From Deltaproteobacteria bacterium (GTDB lineage Bacteria > Myxococcota_C > UBA6777), in the NCBI GenBank assembly GCA_002731275.1, contig PCBK01000094.1:1-64000 (forward strand): 64,000 nucleotides of DNA. The letters are read 5' to 3'. Each line of letters opens with the position of its first letter. Position 1 is the first letter of the stretch. This document shows, piece by piece, positions 16,303 to 25,444 of the stretch. Made by a program: the position numbers and the translations under genes. The notes beneath the pieces were generated by a model. That model did no database searches. It had not been told where the DNA came from and was given only the letters and a program-made list of their open reading frames with translations.

Positions 16303-17220
16303 CTACAAAGATATACGCATATGCTGTTGCAGTGTACGAGCGATGTCTTGAAAGGTCGCCTCTCGGGCCGCACCTTTGCGCCAACAAAGAATGAGTGTAC
16401 GAAGCGCACTATTCGACGAGATAGGACGCAAGTGAAGGCGCCCACGTCTGTTCTCCACCTCTATCGCCATCGAAGGCAAGAGCGTAATTCCCGTTCCTCC
16501 TGCGACCATTTGACAGAGCGTCGAGAGACTGGTCGCCCGAAAGCTCATCTCCTCGATCCCCGCACGACTACACAGCTCCCAAGCTTGGTCACGAAAACAA
16601 TGACCGTCCTCGAGCAACAGGATTCGCTCTTCAAACAACGTGTTCATCTCGATGGGTTCATCTGAGTCTGCGAGAGGATGGTCGATCGACGTCGCGAGGA
16701 CAAATGAATCGTAAGAGAGGATCTCATAGGGGACATCGCCAATGTCAGCTTCCAGCGCCATGATCGCGACGTCAAGCTCTCCATCTCGAAGCTGTCGAAG
16801 GAGAACTTCCGTCTTGTTCTCCGTCCAAAGCCACTGCAATTTGGGGTAGTGTTCACGTAAGACAGGATCGATATCAGGGAGCAAATAGGGACCAATGGTA
16901 GGAATGACACCGATCCCCATTTTGCCGTGGAAAGGATCACACAGACAAGTCGCTGCGTCGAGGAGGTCATCGACCTCGACCAGGATCTTTCGCGCCTTGT
17001 CGATGATCTCTTGCCCCGCTGTTGTCGGCCATGTCCCTTTGCGACTGCGCTCAAAGATTTTGATCTTCAAAACCTTTTCAGCTTCGGCGATTTGGGCACT
17101 CAGAGAAGGTTGCGCGACCATACAGCGCTCTGCCGCGCGACGAAAGTGTCTCTCCTCTGCGACCGCCACGATGTATTGCAGTTGACGAAGTGTGATGGGA
17201 TGTGCCGAGAATCTCTTCAT
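16303..17220 (-). CDS. oxyR: Hydrogen-peroxide regulator OxyR (LysR family)
   Basis: A 305-aa LysR-type regulator. The N-terminal winged helix-turn-helix contains FRRAAERCMVAQPSLSAQI. The effector domain carries the OxyR redox pair in EDGHCFRDQAWELC (Cys208 and Cys217, nine residues apart like Cys199/Cys208 of E. coli). Peroxide oxidises these to a disulfide and switches DNA binding. No catalase or peroxiredoxin gene is adjacent in this window, so its targets lie elsewhere. The gene is monocistronic as far as can be seen. The downstream side is the 318-bp gap; the upstream side is the pair of structured elements. Confidence 0.92.
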   Translation of the reverse strand: MKRFSAHPITLRQLQYIVAVAEERHFRRAAERCMVAQPSLSAQIAEAEKVLKIKIFERSRKGTWPTTAGQEIIDKARKILVEVDDLLDAATCLCDPFHGKMGIGVIPTIGPYLLPDIDPVLREHYPKLQWLWTENKTEVLLRQLRDGELDVAIMALEADIGDVPYEILSYDSFVLATSIDHPLADSDEPIEMNTLFEERILLLEDGHCFRDQAWELCSRAGIEEMSFRATSLSTLCQMVAGGTGITLLPSMAIEVENRRGRLHLRPISSNSALRTLILCWRKGAAREATFQDIARTLQQHMRISL

Positions 17221-17344
17221 GGGTATGGCGCTCCAGGAAAAAGCTCAAGAGAGTGTGGGAATGTTTGGACGTGATAGGGGCAGGATGTGTTGGCTAGGTA
17301 GAAAGGAGAGTTGGGGAGCGCTTCGTGTTTGGGGGTGGTGATGT

Positions 17345-17559
17345 GATTTCCTGACATCTCTTGGGACATGGAAGGCTCACAGGTTTGCGCCACCGGTAGT
17401 GCTTCAGGCCGGACAGCAAACCAGGCTATCCTGGTTGCGCCAGCTGCTGTCCGGCCTGAAGCACTACCGGTGGCTGGCAAACCCAGAATAGCTTTCCTTG
17501 TGAACCTTTGTTGGCTTAGATTACCCGAACGACGCTGCATCGTTCAAAAGTCGAAATCT
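17345..17559. repeat. 215-bp structured element, copy 1 (covarying long hairpin)
   Basis: A 28-bp perfect stem is formed by 17390-17417 (starting CCACCGGTAGTGCTTC) and 17446-17473. It encloses a loop containing a smaller hairpin, AACCAGG-CTAT-CCTGGTT. Below it, GGTTTGC (17382-17388) pairs with GCAAACC (17477-17483), and GGAAGGC pairs with GCTTTCC. A third hairpin, GAACGA/TCGTTC, lies near 17527-17545. The element has the same length as the copy at 17646-17860 and near-identical flanks, while the main stem sequence differs. The strand of action is unknown, and it could work as DNA or RNA. Confidence 0.85.
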
Positions 17560-17645
17560 CGATCAATCACCAGACCAAAAAGGTGTACCGTGCAAACACG
17601 AAGTCGCACTCTCCAAAGAAACAAGCATTTGTGTGAGATGGAGTG

Positions 17646-17860
17646 GATTTCCTGACATCTCTTGGGACATGGAAGGCTCACAGGTTTGCGCCTCCAGGTA
17701 GGTCCCGTCAAGGACTGCAAACCGGGCTATCCTGGTTGCGCCAGCTGCAGTCCTTGACGGGACCTACCTGGAGGCTGGCAAACCCAGAATAGCTTTCCTT
17801 GTGAACCATTGTTGGCTTAGTCTACCCGAGCGACGCAACATCGCTCAAAAGTCGAAATCT
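17646..17860. repeat. 215-bp structured element, copy 2 (covarying long hairpin)
   Basis: Same layout as copy 1. The 28-bp perfect stem is 17691-17718 (starting CCTCCAGGTAGGTCCC) with 17747-17774. In an ungapped alignment, 15 of the 28 stem positions differ from copy 1, yet every base pairs. The first 46 bases are identical to copy 1. The small 3' hairpin changes from GAACGA/TCGTTC to GAGCGA/TCGCTC, another compensated change, and the loop hairpin changes one A-T pair to G-T. The start-to-start spacing of the copies is 301 bp. Confidence 0.85.
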
Positions 17861-18059
17861 GACCAACTCTATCTCTTGATGTTCTTTCGGCACGTTCGCC
17901 CAAAAAACGATCTCACAAACACAAGATGAAGGGAATGTAACAGAGCACAGACCATAGATCAAGTATAATCTGACACTGAACAAAAAAAACCCCAAATCTC
18001 CTTACAACCACCTCACACATACTGAACAAAAAATCGCCATTCAGCGCTCCATACACAAC

Positions 18060-18095
18060 AAAAAAAACCCTGCTTCACCTCCCGATGAAGCAGGG
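18060..18095 (-). terminator. Intrinsic terminator of the basic secreted protein gene
   Basis: Perfect 10-bp stem CCCTGCTTCA/TGAAGCAGGG with an 8-nt loop, followed on the minus strand by eight T. It lies about 150 bp downstream of the 18246-18665 gene and probably ends its transcript. Confidence 0.8.
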
Positions 18096-18245
18096 ACACT
18101 TTGAAGGGCAGTTGAGAGAAGATGCGTTGTAGGATTTCAACCGACCCGGAGGAGAATCGCCGGCTCTGTAATGGTCGACAGAGCCATCCTCACCAGCGCA
18201 CGACAAGTTTGTCTGTGTCGTCTCTGGAGAGCTTGTGTGTGATGC

Positions 18246-18665
18246 TTAGCGCATCATACGTCTGGCTTGACGCTTTGCCTTGCGGAGCGCTCGTGGCCTC
18301 GCTTGACGAAGCAGTTTGTTGTAAAGCATTCTGTAGTTCCGTTGAAACACGACCCGGGACATGATGCGTCCACGGTGTCGCAGCAAGATACGTTTGGAGT
18401 TGCGCTTCGCACGTTGCCACGCGGTCAGGTGGATGCTTCGTTTCATCTTGCGCATGATCTTGTTGTATTGAATGGAGACCAAATTGTTGTAATGTCTCGC
18501 GTTTCGGAACTTGTTGTGTACGTGTCTCTTTTGAGAGACATGGACAGAGCGATGTTTTGTGTGTTTCCAACTGCGGTGATTTCGGGGACTTGCCTGTGCA
18601 GCCACAGGGAGCGCAAACATTGTCGCCAACAAACCAGCAATGAGCATTTTCTTTTTTGTAAACAT
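18246..18665 (-). CDS. Small secreted arginine/histidine-rich protein
   Basis: A 139-aa protein with a signal peptide (KKKMLIAGLLATMFALP, cleavage after AQA). The mature chain is extremely basic, rich in Arg, His and Lys, with no cysteine. The His-rich start (SWKHTKHRSVHVSQKRH) could bind metal; the rest could bind polyanions such as LPS or DNA. The family is not recognised. GGAGG lies six bases before the ATG at 18665, a strong site; longer extensions are unsupported. A terminator follows at 18060-18095. A consensus CRP-type site lies about 275 bp upstream. Confidence 0.7.
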   Translation of the reverse strand: MFTKKKMLIAGLLATMFALPVAAQASPRNHRSWKHTKHRSVHVSQKRHVHNKFRNARHYNNLVSIQYNKIMRKMKRSIHLTAWQRAKRNSKRILLRHRGRIMSRVVFQRNYRMLYNKLLRQARPRALRKAKRQARRMMR

Positions 18666-19068
18666 AATCGCCTCCATGGGATTGTTTGGGTGATGGACCA
18701 AAGAACTCCTTGTCGTTTGGTCTTTGTGCCCGGATGAGAACTTCCTTGTCTTCATCCGCCGTCGCCCCGTGATAGAGCAAACAACGTACCAACGATCCAA
18801 GAAGACCTTTATCCAGATCTCTACCCCAATACGCATTTCCCTTGTGATTTCAACGCCTTCAAAGATGAAAAGAGGTCCCCTCAAATGACCCCACAGAAGC
18901 CCTCTACTCCACACCCCAGCGCGGACAATTTGTCACGCTGTGATCTACATCACACCGATTTAGAGGGCTCTTCCACCAATCGTGGACAAACACAACTCCA
19001 CTCCCCCATCCCCTTGTCGTAAACAACCTTGATCCCTTGTCCGCCATCTCACACAACACGCACAACGC
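18666..19068. other. Intergenic region of about 400 bp
   Basis: Lies between the ychF terminator and the basic secreted protein. It holds one CRP-like palindrome (18939-18954). No other gene or RNA is recognised. Confidence 0.45.
18939..18954. promoter_or_regulatory. CRP/FNR-family operator (consensus CRP palindrome)
   Basis: TGTGATCTACATCACA exactly matches the CRP half-sites TGTGA-N6-TCACA. The only gene transcribed away from it is the basic secreted protein, whose start is about 275 bp downstream, so the promoter would have to lie well upstream of that start. This is a chance-level risk for a single site; no regulator is encoded nearby. Confidence 0.35.
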
Positions 19069-19095
19069 AAAAAGGCCGGACACCAAGGCCCGACC
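19069..19095 (-). terminator. Intrinsic terminator of ychF
   Basis: On the minus strand GGTCGG pairs with CCGGCC (one G-U pair) and is followed by five T. It lies 53 bp after the ychF stop. Confidence 0.65.
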
Positions 19096-19147
19096 TTACG
19101 AAAAACGCGATGCGATGCTCGCGTACTTACCTGACGGAGAGCACTGT

Positions 19148-20239
19148 TTATACGTTGAAGCGGAAGTGGATGACATCACCATCTGCGACGACGTACTCTT
19201 TCCCTTCGAGACGTGCGCGACCTGCTTCTTTGGCGCCCTGCTCTCCTTTATATGTCATGAAGTCTTCAAAGGAGATGACCTCTGCGCGGATAAATCCACG
19301 TTCAAAGTCCGTGTGGATGACGCTCGCGGCTTTCGGTGCTTTTGCGCCGATGGGGATCGTCCAAGCGCGGACCTCTTTCTTGCCCGCTGTAAAGTAGCTC
19401 TGCAAACCAAGCAGTCGATAGCCAGCACGAATCACGCGATCCAGTCCGGGCTCTTCCAGACCTGCTTCTTCCAGAAACTCGACCTTATCCTCGTCATCCA
19501 ACTCAGCGATCTCGGACTCCAACGCCGCACAAACAGGCACGATCACTGAACCCTCTGCCTCTGCGTGGGCCTTGAGCTTGCTGTAGTGTTCGTTGTCCAC
19601 TTCGCCAATGTCTTCGAGGTTTGCGATGTACATCGTGGGTTTCATCGTCAACAAGTGTAGGGACTTGAGCTCTTGCAACTCGTGCTCTTGCAGCTCCAAT
19701 GAGCGGACAGTCTGGCCTTCATCAAGCGCCTCGACGACGCGCTCAAACAACACCTTCTGCTCTTTGGCACCTTTGACGTTGGCCTTGATGTTACGGGACA
19801 CACGTGTGATCGCTTTTTGCAGCGTCTCGATGTCTGCGAGCGCCAGCTCTGTGTCGATCACCTCGACGTCACGCAGAGGATCAACGCTCCCTGAGACGTG
19901 AACGATGTCATCGTTGTCAAAGCAACGCACCACGTGTGCGATGGCGTCTGTCTCGCGGATGTTGGCCAAAAACTTGTTGCCCAACCCTTCTCCCTTCGAC
20001 GCGCCTGCAACCAGACCTGCGATGTCCACAAACTCCATCACCGCAGGGAGAATCTTCTCTGGGTTGACGATGTCAGCGAGCTTCTGAAGTCGAGGCTCCG
20101 GCACCTTCACGATACCAACGTTGGGCTCGATCGTGCAAAATGGATAGTTCGCAGATTCGATACCTGCTGCCGTCAAGGCATTAAAAAGAGTCGATTTTCC
20201 AACGTTGGGCAAGCCAACAATTCCACATTTAAAACCCAT
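19148..20239 (-). CDS. ychF: Ribosome-associated GTPase/ATPase YchF
   Basis: Universally conserved Obg-family P-loop NTPase (Ola1 in eukaryotes), which binds ATP and associates with ribosomes, with roles in stress responses. The protein is 363 aa, the standard length. The Walker [18 protein letters not shown] is at the N terminus. [19 protein letters not shown] is the G3/switch region. The C-terminal TGS-like domain ends in the typical [15 protein letters not shown]. The start MGFKCGIVG at 20239 matches family length; a longer in-frame extension does not. The stop is followed by a terminator at 19069. It is a stand-alone gene. Confidence 0.97.
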   Translation of the reverse strand: MGFKCGIVGLPNVGKSTLFNALTAAGIESANYPFCTIEPNVGIVKVPEPRLQKLADIVNPEKILPAVMEFVDIAGLVAGASKGEGLGNKFLANIRETDAIAHVVRCFDNDDIVHVSGSVDPLRDVEVIDTELALADIETLQKAITRVSRNIKANVKGAKEQKVLFERVVEALDEGQTVRSLELQEHELQELKSLHLLTMKPTMYIANLEDIGEVDNEHYSKLKAHAEAEGSVIVPVCAALESEIAELDDEDKVEFLEEAGLEEPGLDRVIRAGYRLLGLQSYFTAGKKEVRAWTIPIGAKAPKAASVIHTDFERGFIRAEVISFEDFMTYKGEQGAKEAGRARLEGKEYVVADGDVIHFRFNV

Positions 20240-20497
20240 CTTTCTCTTCCTTCTGAGCAATGTTGTTCGTACATCACATGACACCACCCCCGTTTGAAGA
20301 TGTGCCACGATCTGTTGGATGCTCTTGTTAACCAAAAAGAAGCGCAAAAGCAACCCCTCTCTCTCATAGACCATCAGATTTGTCCTCCCACTCCACACCC
20401 ACTGGTCTTTATTGTCAACATATTGTATACAAAGACCCCCAAAGACTTCCTATTGTATCTATTTTGGGAACGAACGAACGAAACACAGGAGCACGAA

Positions 20498-21424
20498 GTG
20501 GATCGGCTGACCAATATGGAGGCATTTGTACGTGTGGTAGAGGCCAAGAGTTTCAGCGAAGCCGCGAGACAATGGGGTCGTTCAAAGGCGGTCGTGAGCA
20601 AATATGTAACCGCCCTCGAAGATCATCTCAACGTCACACTGCTCCATCGGACGACGCGAATCCTGCGCCTAACAGACGCAGGAGAAGTCTACTATCATCG
20701 ATGTTTGGCGTTCCTGGAAGAGCTCTCGACGCTGGAATCCTCCCTCCGAGATGAATACATCACCCCAAAGGGGACGCTACGTATCTCGATGCCACCGGAG
20801 CTTGCGTTGCGATACAGGACATTGCTCTTGACCGACTTCCACGAGCGTTTCCCGGCACTGTCACTCGACCTGTTGTTGACCCACAAGCTCCTCGACATCG
20901 CAGAAGAAGGCATCGACATCGCCTTGCGTTTGACAGAGCCAAGAGATCCATCCCTGCACACCAGACATGTCCTCTCACTGCCGTTTAAGCTCGTAGCGTC
21001 CCCTGCGTACTTGGAGGCACACGGCACACCGATAAGGCCTTCGGAGCTCGAAGCGCACGCGTGTTTACTGGACCCCAACATGCGTGATCTTGGGCGCTGG
21101 CGATTTAAGGGGAAGAGTGGACAGCGAGAGATCGTAGATGTCTCAGGTCCGTACAGGGCGGACAACGGGCAGATCTTACAGGAGCTTGTCAAAGAAGGTC
21201 ATGGGATCGCCCTGTTGCCGGATTATATGGTACACGAATCGTTGGAGGCAGGTCGGCTGGTGTCGTTGTTTGAGGATCGGGTGGCGATGGACCGCGCGTT
21301 GTATCTGGTGTATCCCAAAAAGCGACACACCCCCGGACGCACGAGAGCATTTGTGGATTATGTCGTGGAAGCGCTGCGCAAAGAGGAGAGCAATTCATCG
21401 GCCTCTTCGTCGCGACCGAGCTGA
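20498..21424 (+). CDS. LysR-family transcriptional regulator
   Basis: A 308-aa LysR protein. The helix-turn-helix is at residues of about 5-65 (FSEAARQWGRSKAVVSKYV, LLHRTTR), and the periplasmic-binding-like effector domain begins near residue 95 (GTLRISMPPEL). It resembles the DmlR/AaeR-type group, whose ligands are often organic acids or aromatics; the ligand here is unknown. AGGAG lies six bases before the GTG at 20498, so GTG is chosen over the ATG at 20516. No divergent partner gene is present: ychF is divergent but has its own housekeeping role. The 3' end overlaps the convergent TPR gene by 67 bp. Confidence 0.85.
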   Translation: MDRLTNMEAFVRVVEAKSFSEAARQWGRSKAVVSKYVTALEDHLNVTLLHRTTRILRLTDAGEVYYHRCLAFLEELSTLESSLRDEYITPKGTLRISMPPELALRYRTLLLTDFHERFPALSLDLLLTHKLLDIAEEGIDIALRLTEPRDPSLHTRHVLSLPFKLVASPAYLEAHGTPIRPSELEAHACLLDPNMRDLGRWRFKGKSGQREIVDVSGPYRADNGQILQELVKEGHGIALLPDYMVHESLEAGRLVSLFEDRVAMDRALYLVYPKKRHTPGRTRAFVDYVVEALRKEESNSSASSSRPS

Positions 21425-22419
21425 CGAAAGAGCATCGCGAGATCTTGTGTGATCTGCTCGATGATCGTGTCTGGCTGACCAAGTTTGCCTGCGAGAGCGA
21501 GGGATTGGCGCAGGTGGTCTTCGGCCTCCTCAAGCTTACCAGCCTCCACACAGTGCTCCCCAAGTAACCATGAGACCTCGAAGATTCCAGGCTGATAATG
21601 GGTCTGTTGGAACAATTGGAGCGCGTTGTGCCACGCGGTCTCAGCAGCACCAGCGTCGTCATTTTCATCGTAGAGGATCCCGAGCAAACGACAGGCATTT
21701 CCGAGCCCTCTGGCGTCTTGTGCGGTTTGGTACATGGGCAACGCCTTCTGGTATGCGTCTTCGGCCTCGGACAATTTGCCTTGCATCTGCAACAACTTTC
21801 CAAGCTCGACGTGCGTGTTAGCCGTCGCGATCGGAGCCTCCTCATCGGCGAACAATTCGAGGGCTTGTTGCAAACTCTTCTCGGCCTCTTCGTGGCGTGC
21901 CATCATGGTTAACAAGTTTCCATATTCGAGGTAGACCTGCCCGAGTGAGACGCCACCGTGTGCTTCGCTGGCTTTGATCGCTTCGAGGAAGTTCTCCTCA
22001 GCGCGATCGTAGTGACCAAGGCGGAGAAACAGCAGCGCCTTGTCTCCATAAAGCCGACCGAGCATATCGTGAAGCTCGCGCTCCTCGATCACCTTCGTCG
22101 CCTGGTGGAGGGCAAGCTCTGCCTCATCGAGACGATTTTGAATGCGCAACAAGCGGCTATGAGAGAGCTGCGCGGTGGCTTCATGATCTGATTCGAGCAG
22201 CGCAGTGAGCGCACACAGCCGCTCTGACAGGTCCATCGCCAATTGTAACTCTTGACTGATCCCAATGCGTTCTGCAAGCGCGAGCGCCATCAACAGCGTC
22301 TTGTCCTCTCTCATCTCGGGATGCGCATCGAGGTAGGCTTCGAGGCTCTCTTGCTCTGTTGAGTGGTCGATGAGATCTTTGATGTGACGGGTGACCGCTT
22401 CCAATAATTCCTGGTTCAT
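21358..22419 (-). CDS. TPR-repeat protein
   Basis: A 353-aa protein built of tetratricopeptide repeats from about residue 95 to the end (AEENFLEAIKASEAHGG, AEKSLQQALELFADEEA, AEDAYQKALPMYQTAQDARG), seven or more units of 34-42 residues. No signal peptide or membrane segment is seen, so it is a cytoplasmic scaffold. The N-terminal 90 residues are helical without a known domain. Its last 67 bp overlap the end of the convergent LysR gene. The cysteine-cluster gene lies 70 bp upstream on the same strand, so the two may be co-transcribed. Its partner is unknown. Confidence 0.8.
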   Translation of the reverse strand: MNQELLEAVTRHIKDLIDHSTEQESLEAYLDAHPEMREDKTLLMALALAERIGISQELQLAMDLSERLCALTALLESDHEATAQLSHSRLLRIQNRLDEAELALHQATKVIEERELHDMLGRLYGDKALLFLRLGHYDRAEENFLEAIKASEAHGGVSLGQVYLEYGNLLTMMARHEEAEKSLQQALELFADEEAPIATANTHVELGKLLQMQGKLSEAEDAYQKALPMYQTAQDARGLGNACRLLGILYDENDDAGAAETAWHNALQLFQQTHYQPGIFEVSWLLGEHCVEAGKLEEAEDHLRQSLALAGKLGQPDTIIEQITQDLAMLFRQLGRDEEADELLSSLRSASTT

Positions 22420-22488
22420 GGGCTGCCTTTCTGTGGTGGTTGAAAGATATTCGATTCTGAGAAGACTTTGTGGAGATGAATGGTTGGC

Positions 22489-23589
22489 TCAGGTAGGTTC
22501 GATAAGAATGCGCAATTGGTGCAATCCGATCAAAAATGCTTCCTCCACCTCGATCTCTTGTTCATCGTACAAACGCTGAAGTGTCTCTTGCACAGTCTCT
22601 TCCGCTGAGAAGGCCTGGATCAGGTCTTCGACCTCTTTGGGCAACAGCACGGGATCATACCGGCTATACGCAACAAACAGAGATAACTCGTCGTTCATTT
22701 GTTGAATGGTGAGTTCGGGATGGGGGATGAGGAATTGTGGGAGTGTGGGGGATGTCACCTTGTTGTAAAGGTGAGCGAGCTGTGGGAGTGTTTCATCCAA
22801 CTCCTCTTGCATGATATTGTCGAAGTCCTGCTTTGTCAAGGCACACGCAGCGTCGTAACACGCGCGGTAAAACGCTTCCTCTTTACCAGCCCACTCTCCC
22901 CATATCTTCGAATACTCATCGTCAGGCATCGGGCGCTCTTCGAGTACGTGGATGGCGAGCCTCGTCACCTTCTTCTTTTTCCCCTCAAGCGCCCATGAGA
23001 ACGAAGGACATACACTCTTCGCGAGATGGTATGAGAGTTTGGTTTCGAGTGTCCACATCCAGGTCTGCATCCTCTTCCACAATGTTCTCCCATCCTCGCC
23101 CGCTTCGTGTTTACAGAAAAAGAATGAGCAGTCGGAGTCGCGGAATTTCCAGATGGAGCAATTGTTTTGTGGTGTTTGAAAGAAAGGACAGAGTAGCTGT
23201 GATGAGCGACCAAAGCTCGACTGTTGCGACGCCTGTAACAACAGTAGCTGTTTATTCGAGGGCCTCACCCATTGTGGATGGACACCGATGCGAAGTGCGA
23301 TGTAGTCCTTCACCCTGCGCTGGCCTTCGGCAAACAGAGGGCGCTCGTCACTGAGTAGCCCGCCAATCAAGTAGTTGGGGATAGATGGTTGGAAGGTACA
23401 GCACTTGAGATCGGGTTGGAAAAACCCTTGCCTGTCGGCCTGTTCTTTGGACAACTGTGCGCCCTCGGGCAAACACATCGCGCAGCTGTCACAGGTCGCT
23501 TTGCGTTCGGGGATCGCAGGTCTCCAGAACACCTCGGGTAACCATTGGCGGTAGATCTCGGGCAACATATCGAGCACAACTTCGGACAT
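22489..23589 (-). CDS. Cysteine-cluster protein (YkgJ-like), function unknown
   Basis: A 366-aa soluble protein with a cysteine cluster in the first 70 residues (CDSCAMC, then LKCCTFQPSIPNYLIGGLL) and further Cys in QLLCPFF, NNCSIW and DCSFFFCKHE. This pattern is typical of proteins that coordinate zinc or an iron-sulfur centre and resembles the YkgJ cysteine-cluster group, but the match is weak. The C-terminal half is acidic and helical. GGAGGA precedes the ATG at 23589; an in-frame ATG at 23676 has a poorer site. It lies upstream of the TPR gene on the same strand. The function is unknown. Confidence 0.6.
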   Translation of the reverse strand: MSEVVLDMLPEIYRQWLPEVFWRPAIPERKATCDSCAMCLPEGAQLSKEQADRQGFFQPDLKCCTFQPSIPNYLIGGLLSDERPLFAEGQRRVKDYIALRIGVHPQWVRPSNKQLLLLQASQQSSFGRSSQLLCPFFQTPQNNCSIWKFRDSDCSFFFCKHEAGEDGRTLWKRMQTWMWTLETKLSYHLAKSVCPSFSWALEGKKKKVTRLAIHVLEERPMPDDEYSKIWGEWAGKEEAFYRACYDAACALTKQDFDNIMQEELDETLPQLAHLYNKVTSPTLPQFLIPHPELTIQQMNDELSLFVAYSRYDPVLLPKEVEDLIQAFSAEETVQETLQRLYDEQEIEVEEAFLIGLHQLRILIEPT

Positions 23590-23731
23590 ACCATCCTCCA
23601 CTTTGTAGGGTACAACACGTATCGATTGTGGGATGCTCCAAAAAAACTGTAACATGATATGTTGAACGGCAGACATTTTCCAGGTGAGGTCGTCGCAGGA
23701 AACAACACATCAAACGAAAGGTTTTAGTCCG

Positions 23732-24040
23732 ATGAAAGAAATCATGGAGCACGTGAAGTTTGGAATCATTGAGCCGAGTATCTTCATCATCGCGGTGGAC
23801 GTCGATGATACACAACGAGCGCAGTCGATCTCGGACTACATTCAGCAGGATCTTCACGGTGTGCAGCGCGGTGAGTCGACCTTTGAGGTGAACTTCAACG
23901 ACAATGATTACAGTTGGGAGCAGATCTTTCGCGCGTTGAAAGAGCGCATGGATCTCAACGAAGACGTCGTGTATCTGTGGGATATGTCGCGTCCACGTGG
24001 AAAAACACACCGCGCCCTCTTCCGCACACAGATCGGTTAA
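23732..24040 (+). CDS. Hypothetical 102-aa protein
   Basis: A short acidic soluble protein. It contains a beta-strand-like IEPSIFIIAVDVDDTQRAQ segment and a helical C-terminal part ending in a conserved-looking DMSRPRGKTHRAL. No domain is recognised. AAAGG lies about ten bases before the ATG at 23732; the ATG at 23744 is an alternative. It is divergent from the cysteine-cluster gene, and the MFS transporter starts 100 bp downstream on the same strand. Codon use looks like its neighbours, so it is probably real. Confidence 0.5.
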   Translation: MKEIMEHVKFGIIEPSIFIIAVDVDDTQRAQSISDYIQQDLHGVQRGESTFEVNFNDNDYSWEQIFRALKERMDLNEDVVYLWDMSRPRGKTHRALFRTQIG

Positions 24041-24140
24041 GCTGCTGCGAGGAAAAAGCGGCTGGTTGGCCTCAAAAGTCATCCCCATCGCGCTTGGTGT
24101 TGTCGTTCAGATAGACTTGTGATATGTCCTCGCCCACATT

Positions 24141-25430
24141 GTGTGCGCGTCCATGTTGGAGCGCACTCCTCACCACAGCGGGGCGACCTTGAACTACAAA
24201 GAACTACTCAAAGTATACCCACGGTATCTGGGTTTTGGCTTCCTTCATACTTTCTTTTCGAGCATCGGGCAGACCTTTTTGATCGCGTTGTTCATCCCTT
24301 CGCTACGTGAGGCGTTCTCACAGACGGCGACTGCGATGGGCTCATACTACGGAATGCTCACGATGATGAGCGCGGGGTTGCTCTTCTTTACAGGACCACT
24401 GATCGACCGCGTGAATTTACGTCTTTACAGTGCAAGTGTCGGGCTGACAGTCGCGACGGGTTGTTTCTTGTTGGTCTTTGCGCCATCTTTTTGGCTCGCG
24501 TTGGTCGGGTTATTTTTGGTGCGACATGGTGGTCAGGCGCTGATGGGACATACAGCGTTCACATCGATGACGCGGTACTTTACACTGATGCGAGGGAAGG
24601 CGTTGGGGATCACGGGGTTGGGGATCGCGTGTGGTGAAGCCATTCTCCCCGTCACGATCGCCTTATCCATCACACACCTGGGGTGGCGGACATCCTATAT
24701 ATTGCTCGCGTTGAGCTGTTTATTGCTCTTCTTGCCACTATCGTTGTTCCTGGTCAATCGCAACGATGACATCCAGTATCCGGATGCGAGTCAGGACAAA
24801 GACACTCCCCAAGAGGCCTCGACGGAGGAGCTCAACTGGGGCAGAAAGCAACTCTTGTTGCATCCGTACTTTTGGTTGATCTTGCCCTTGACCTTGATGC
24901 CTCCCTTTTTGGGGACGGGGTATTTCTTCTTCCAAAAAGAGATCGCGAAGGCCAAGGGGTGGAGCGCGACGCTCTTCGCCAGTTGTTTTTTGGCCTATGG
25001 TCTCTCGGCGGCCATGACGTCCTTTTTGAGCGGTCCGTGGGTCGATCGACTTGGCGCCAAACGCATGCTCCCCTTCACACTATTCCCTATGATGCTCGGT
25101 GTATGGGCCTTAATCGGCATCGACAGCATCCTCGGTGGGTATCTGTTTATGTTCTTTTTGGGTGTGTCTTTTGGTTCGACAGGTAACGCCAGAAATGCGA
25201 TGTGGGCGGAAGTCTACGGAAGAAAACATCTCGGTTCGATCAAGAGTTTTGCGAGCATGGTGATGGTCTTCTCGACTGCGCTCGCGCCTCCACTAGGAGG
25301 TTGGTTGTTGGACAAAGGGTACAGCATGTCCTCGATCTTGTGGGGAACGATCGCGTTGACCGCGGGCGCCACGCTCCTCGCATTCTTCGCCAAAACCCCC
25401 ACCTTCCCCAAAACGCCTCAACACTTGTAA
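24141..25430 (+). CDS. MFS transporter
   Basis: Major facilitator with about twelve membrane segments and a charged loop between TM6 and TM7 (about residues 205-235, NRNDDIQYPDASQDKDT). GPLIDRVNLR is the loop 2-3 signature and GPWVDRLGAKR the equivalent in the second half. It resembles oxalate/formate- or monocarboxylate-type members, with unknown substrate. The start is uncertain: the GTG at 24141 gives 429 aa, and the ATG at 24153 is an alternative; TM1 begins near residue 30. It is convergent with the UxxC selenoprotein gene, with only 14 bp between their ends. Confidence 0.8.
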   Translation: MCASMLERTPHHSGATLNYKELLKVYPRYLGFGFLHTFFSSIGQTFLIALFIPSLREAFSQTATAMGSYYGMLTMMSAGLLFFTGPLIDRVNLRLYSASVGLTVATGCFLLVFAPSFWLALVGLFLVRHGGQALMGHTAFTSMTRYFTLMRGKALGITGLGIACGEAILPVTIALSITHLGWRTSYILLALSCLLLFLPLSLFLVNRNDDIQYPDASQDKDTPQEASTEELNWGRKQLLLHPYFWLILPLTLMPPFLGTGYFFFQKEIAKAKGWSATLFASCFLAYGLSAAMTSFLSGPWVDRLGAKRMLPFTLFPMMLGVWALIGIDSILGGYLFMFFLGVSFGSTGNARNAMWAEVYGRKHLGSIKSFASMVMVFSTALAPPLGGWLLDKGYSMSSILWGTIALTAGATLLAFFAKTPTFPKTPQHL

Positions 25431-25444
25431 GACAAGCCCCATCT

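Noticed and set aside
17345-17860. Integron attC sites or a retron RNA
   Set aside because: The R-type ends needed for attC are absent, there is no integrase or cassette gene, and no retron-type reverse transcriptase is next to the elements.
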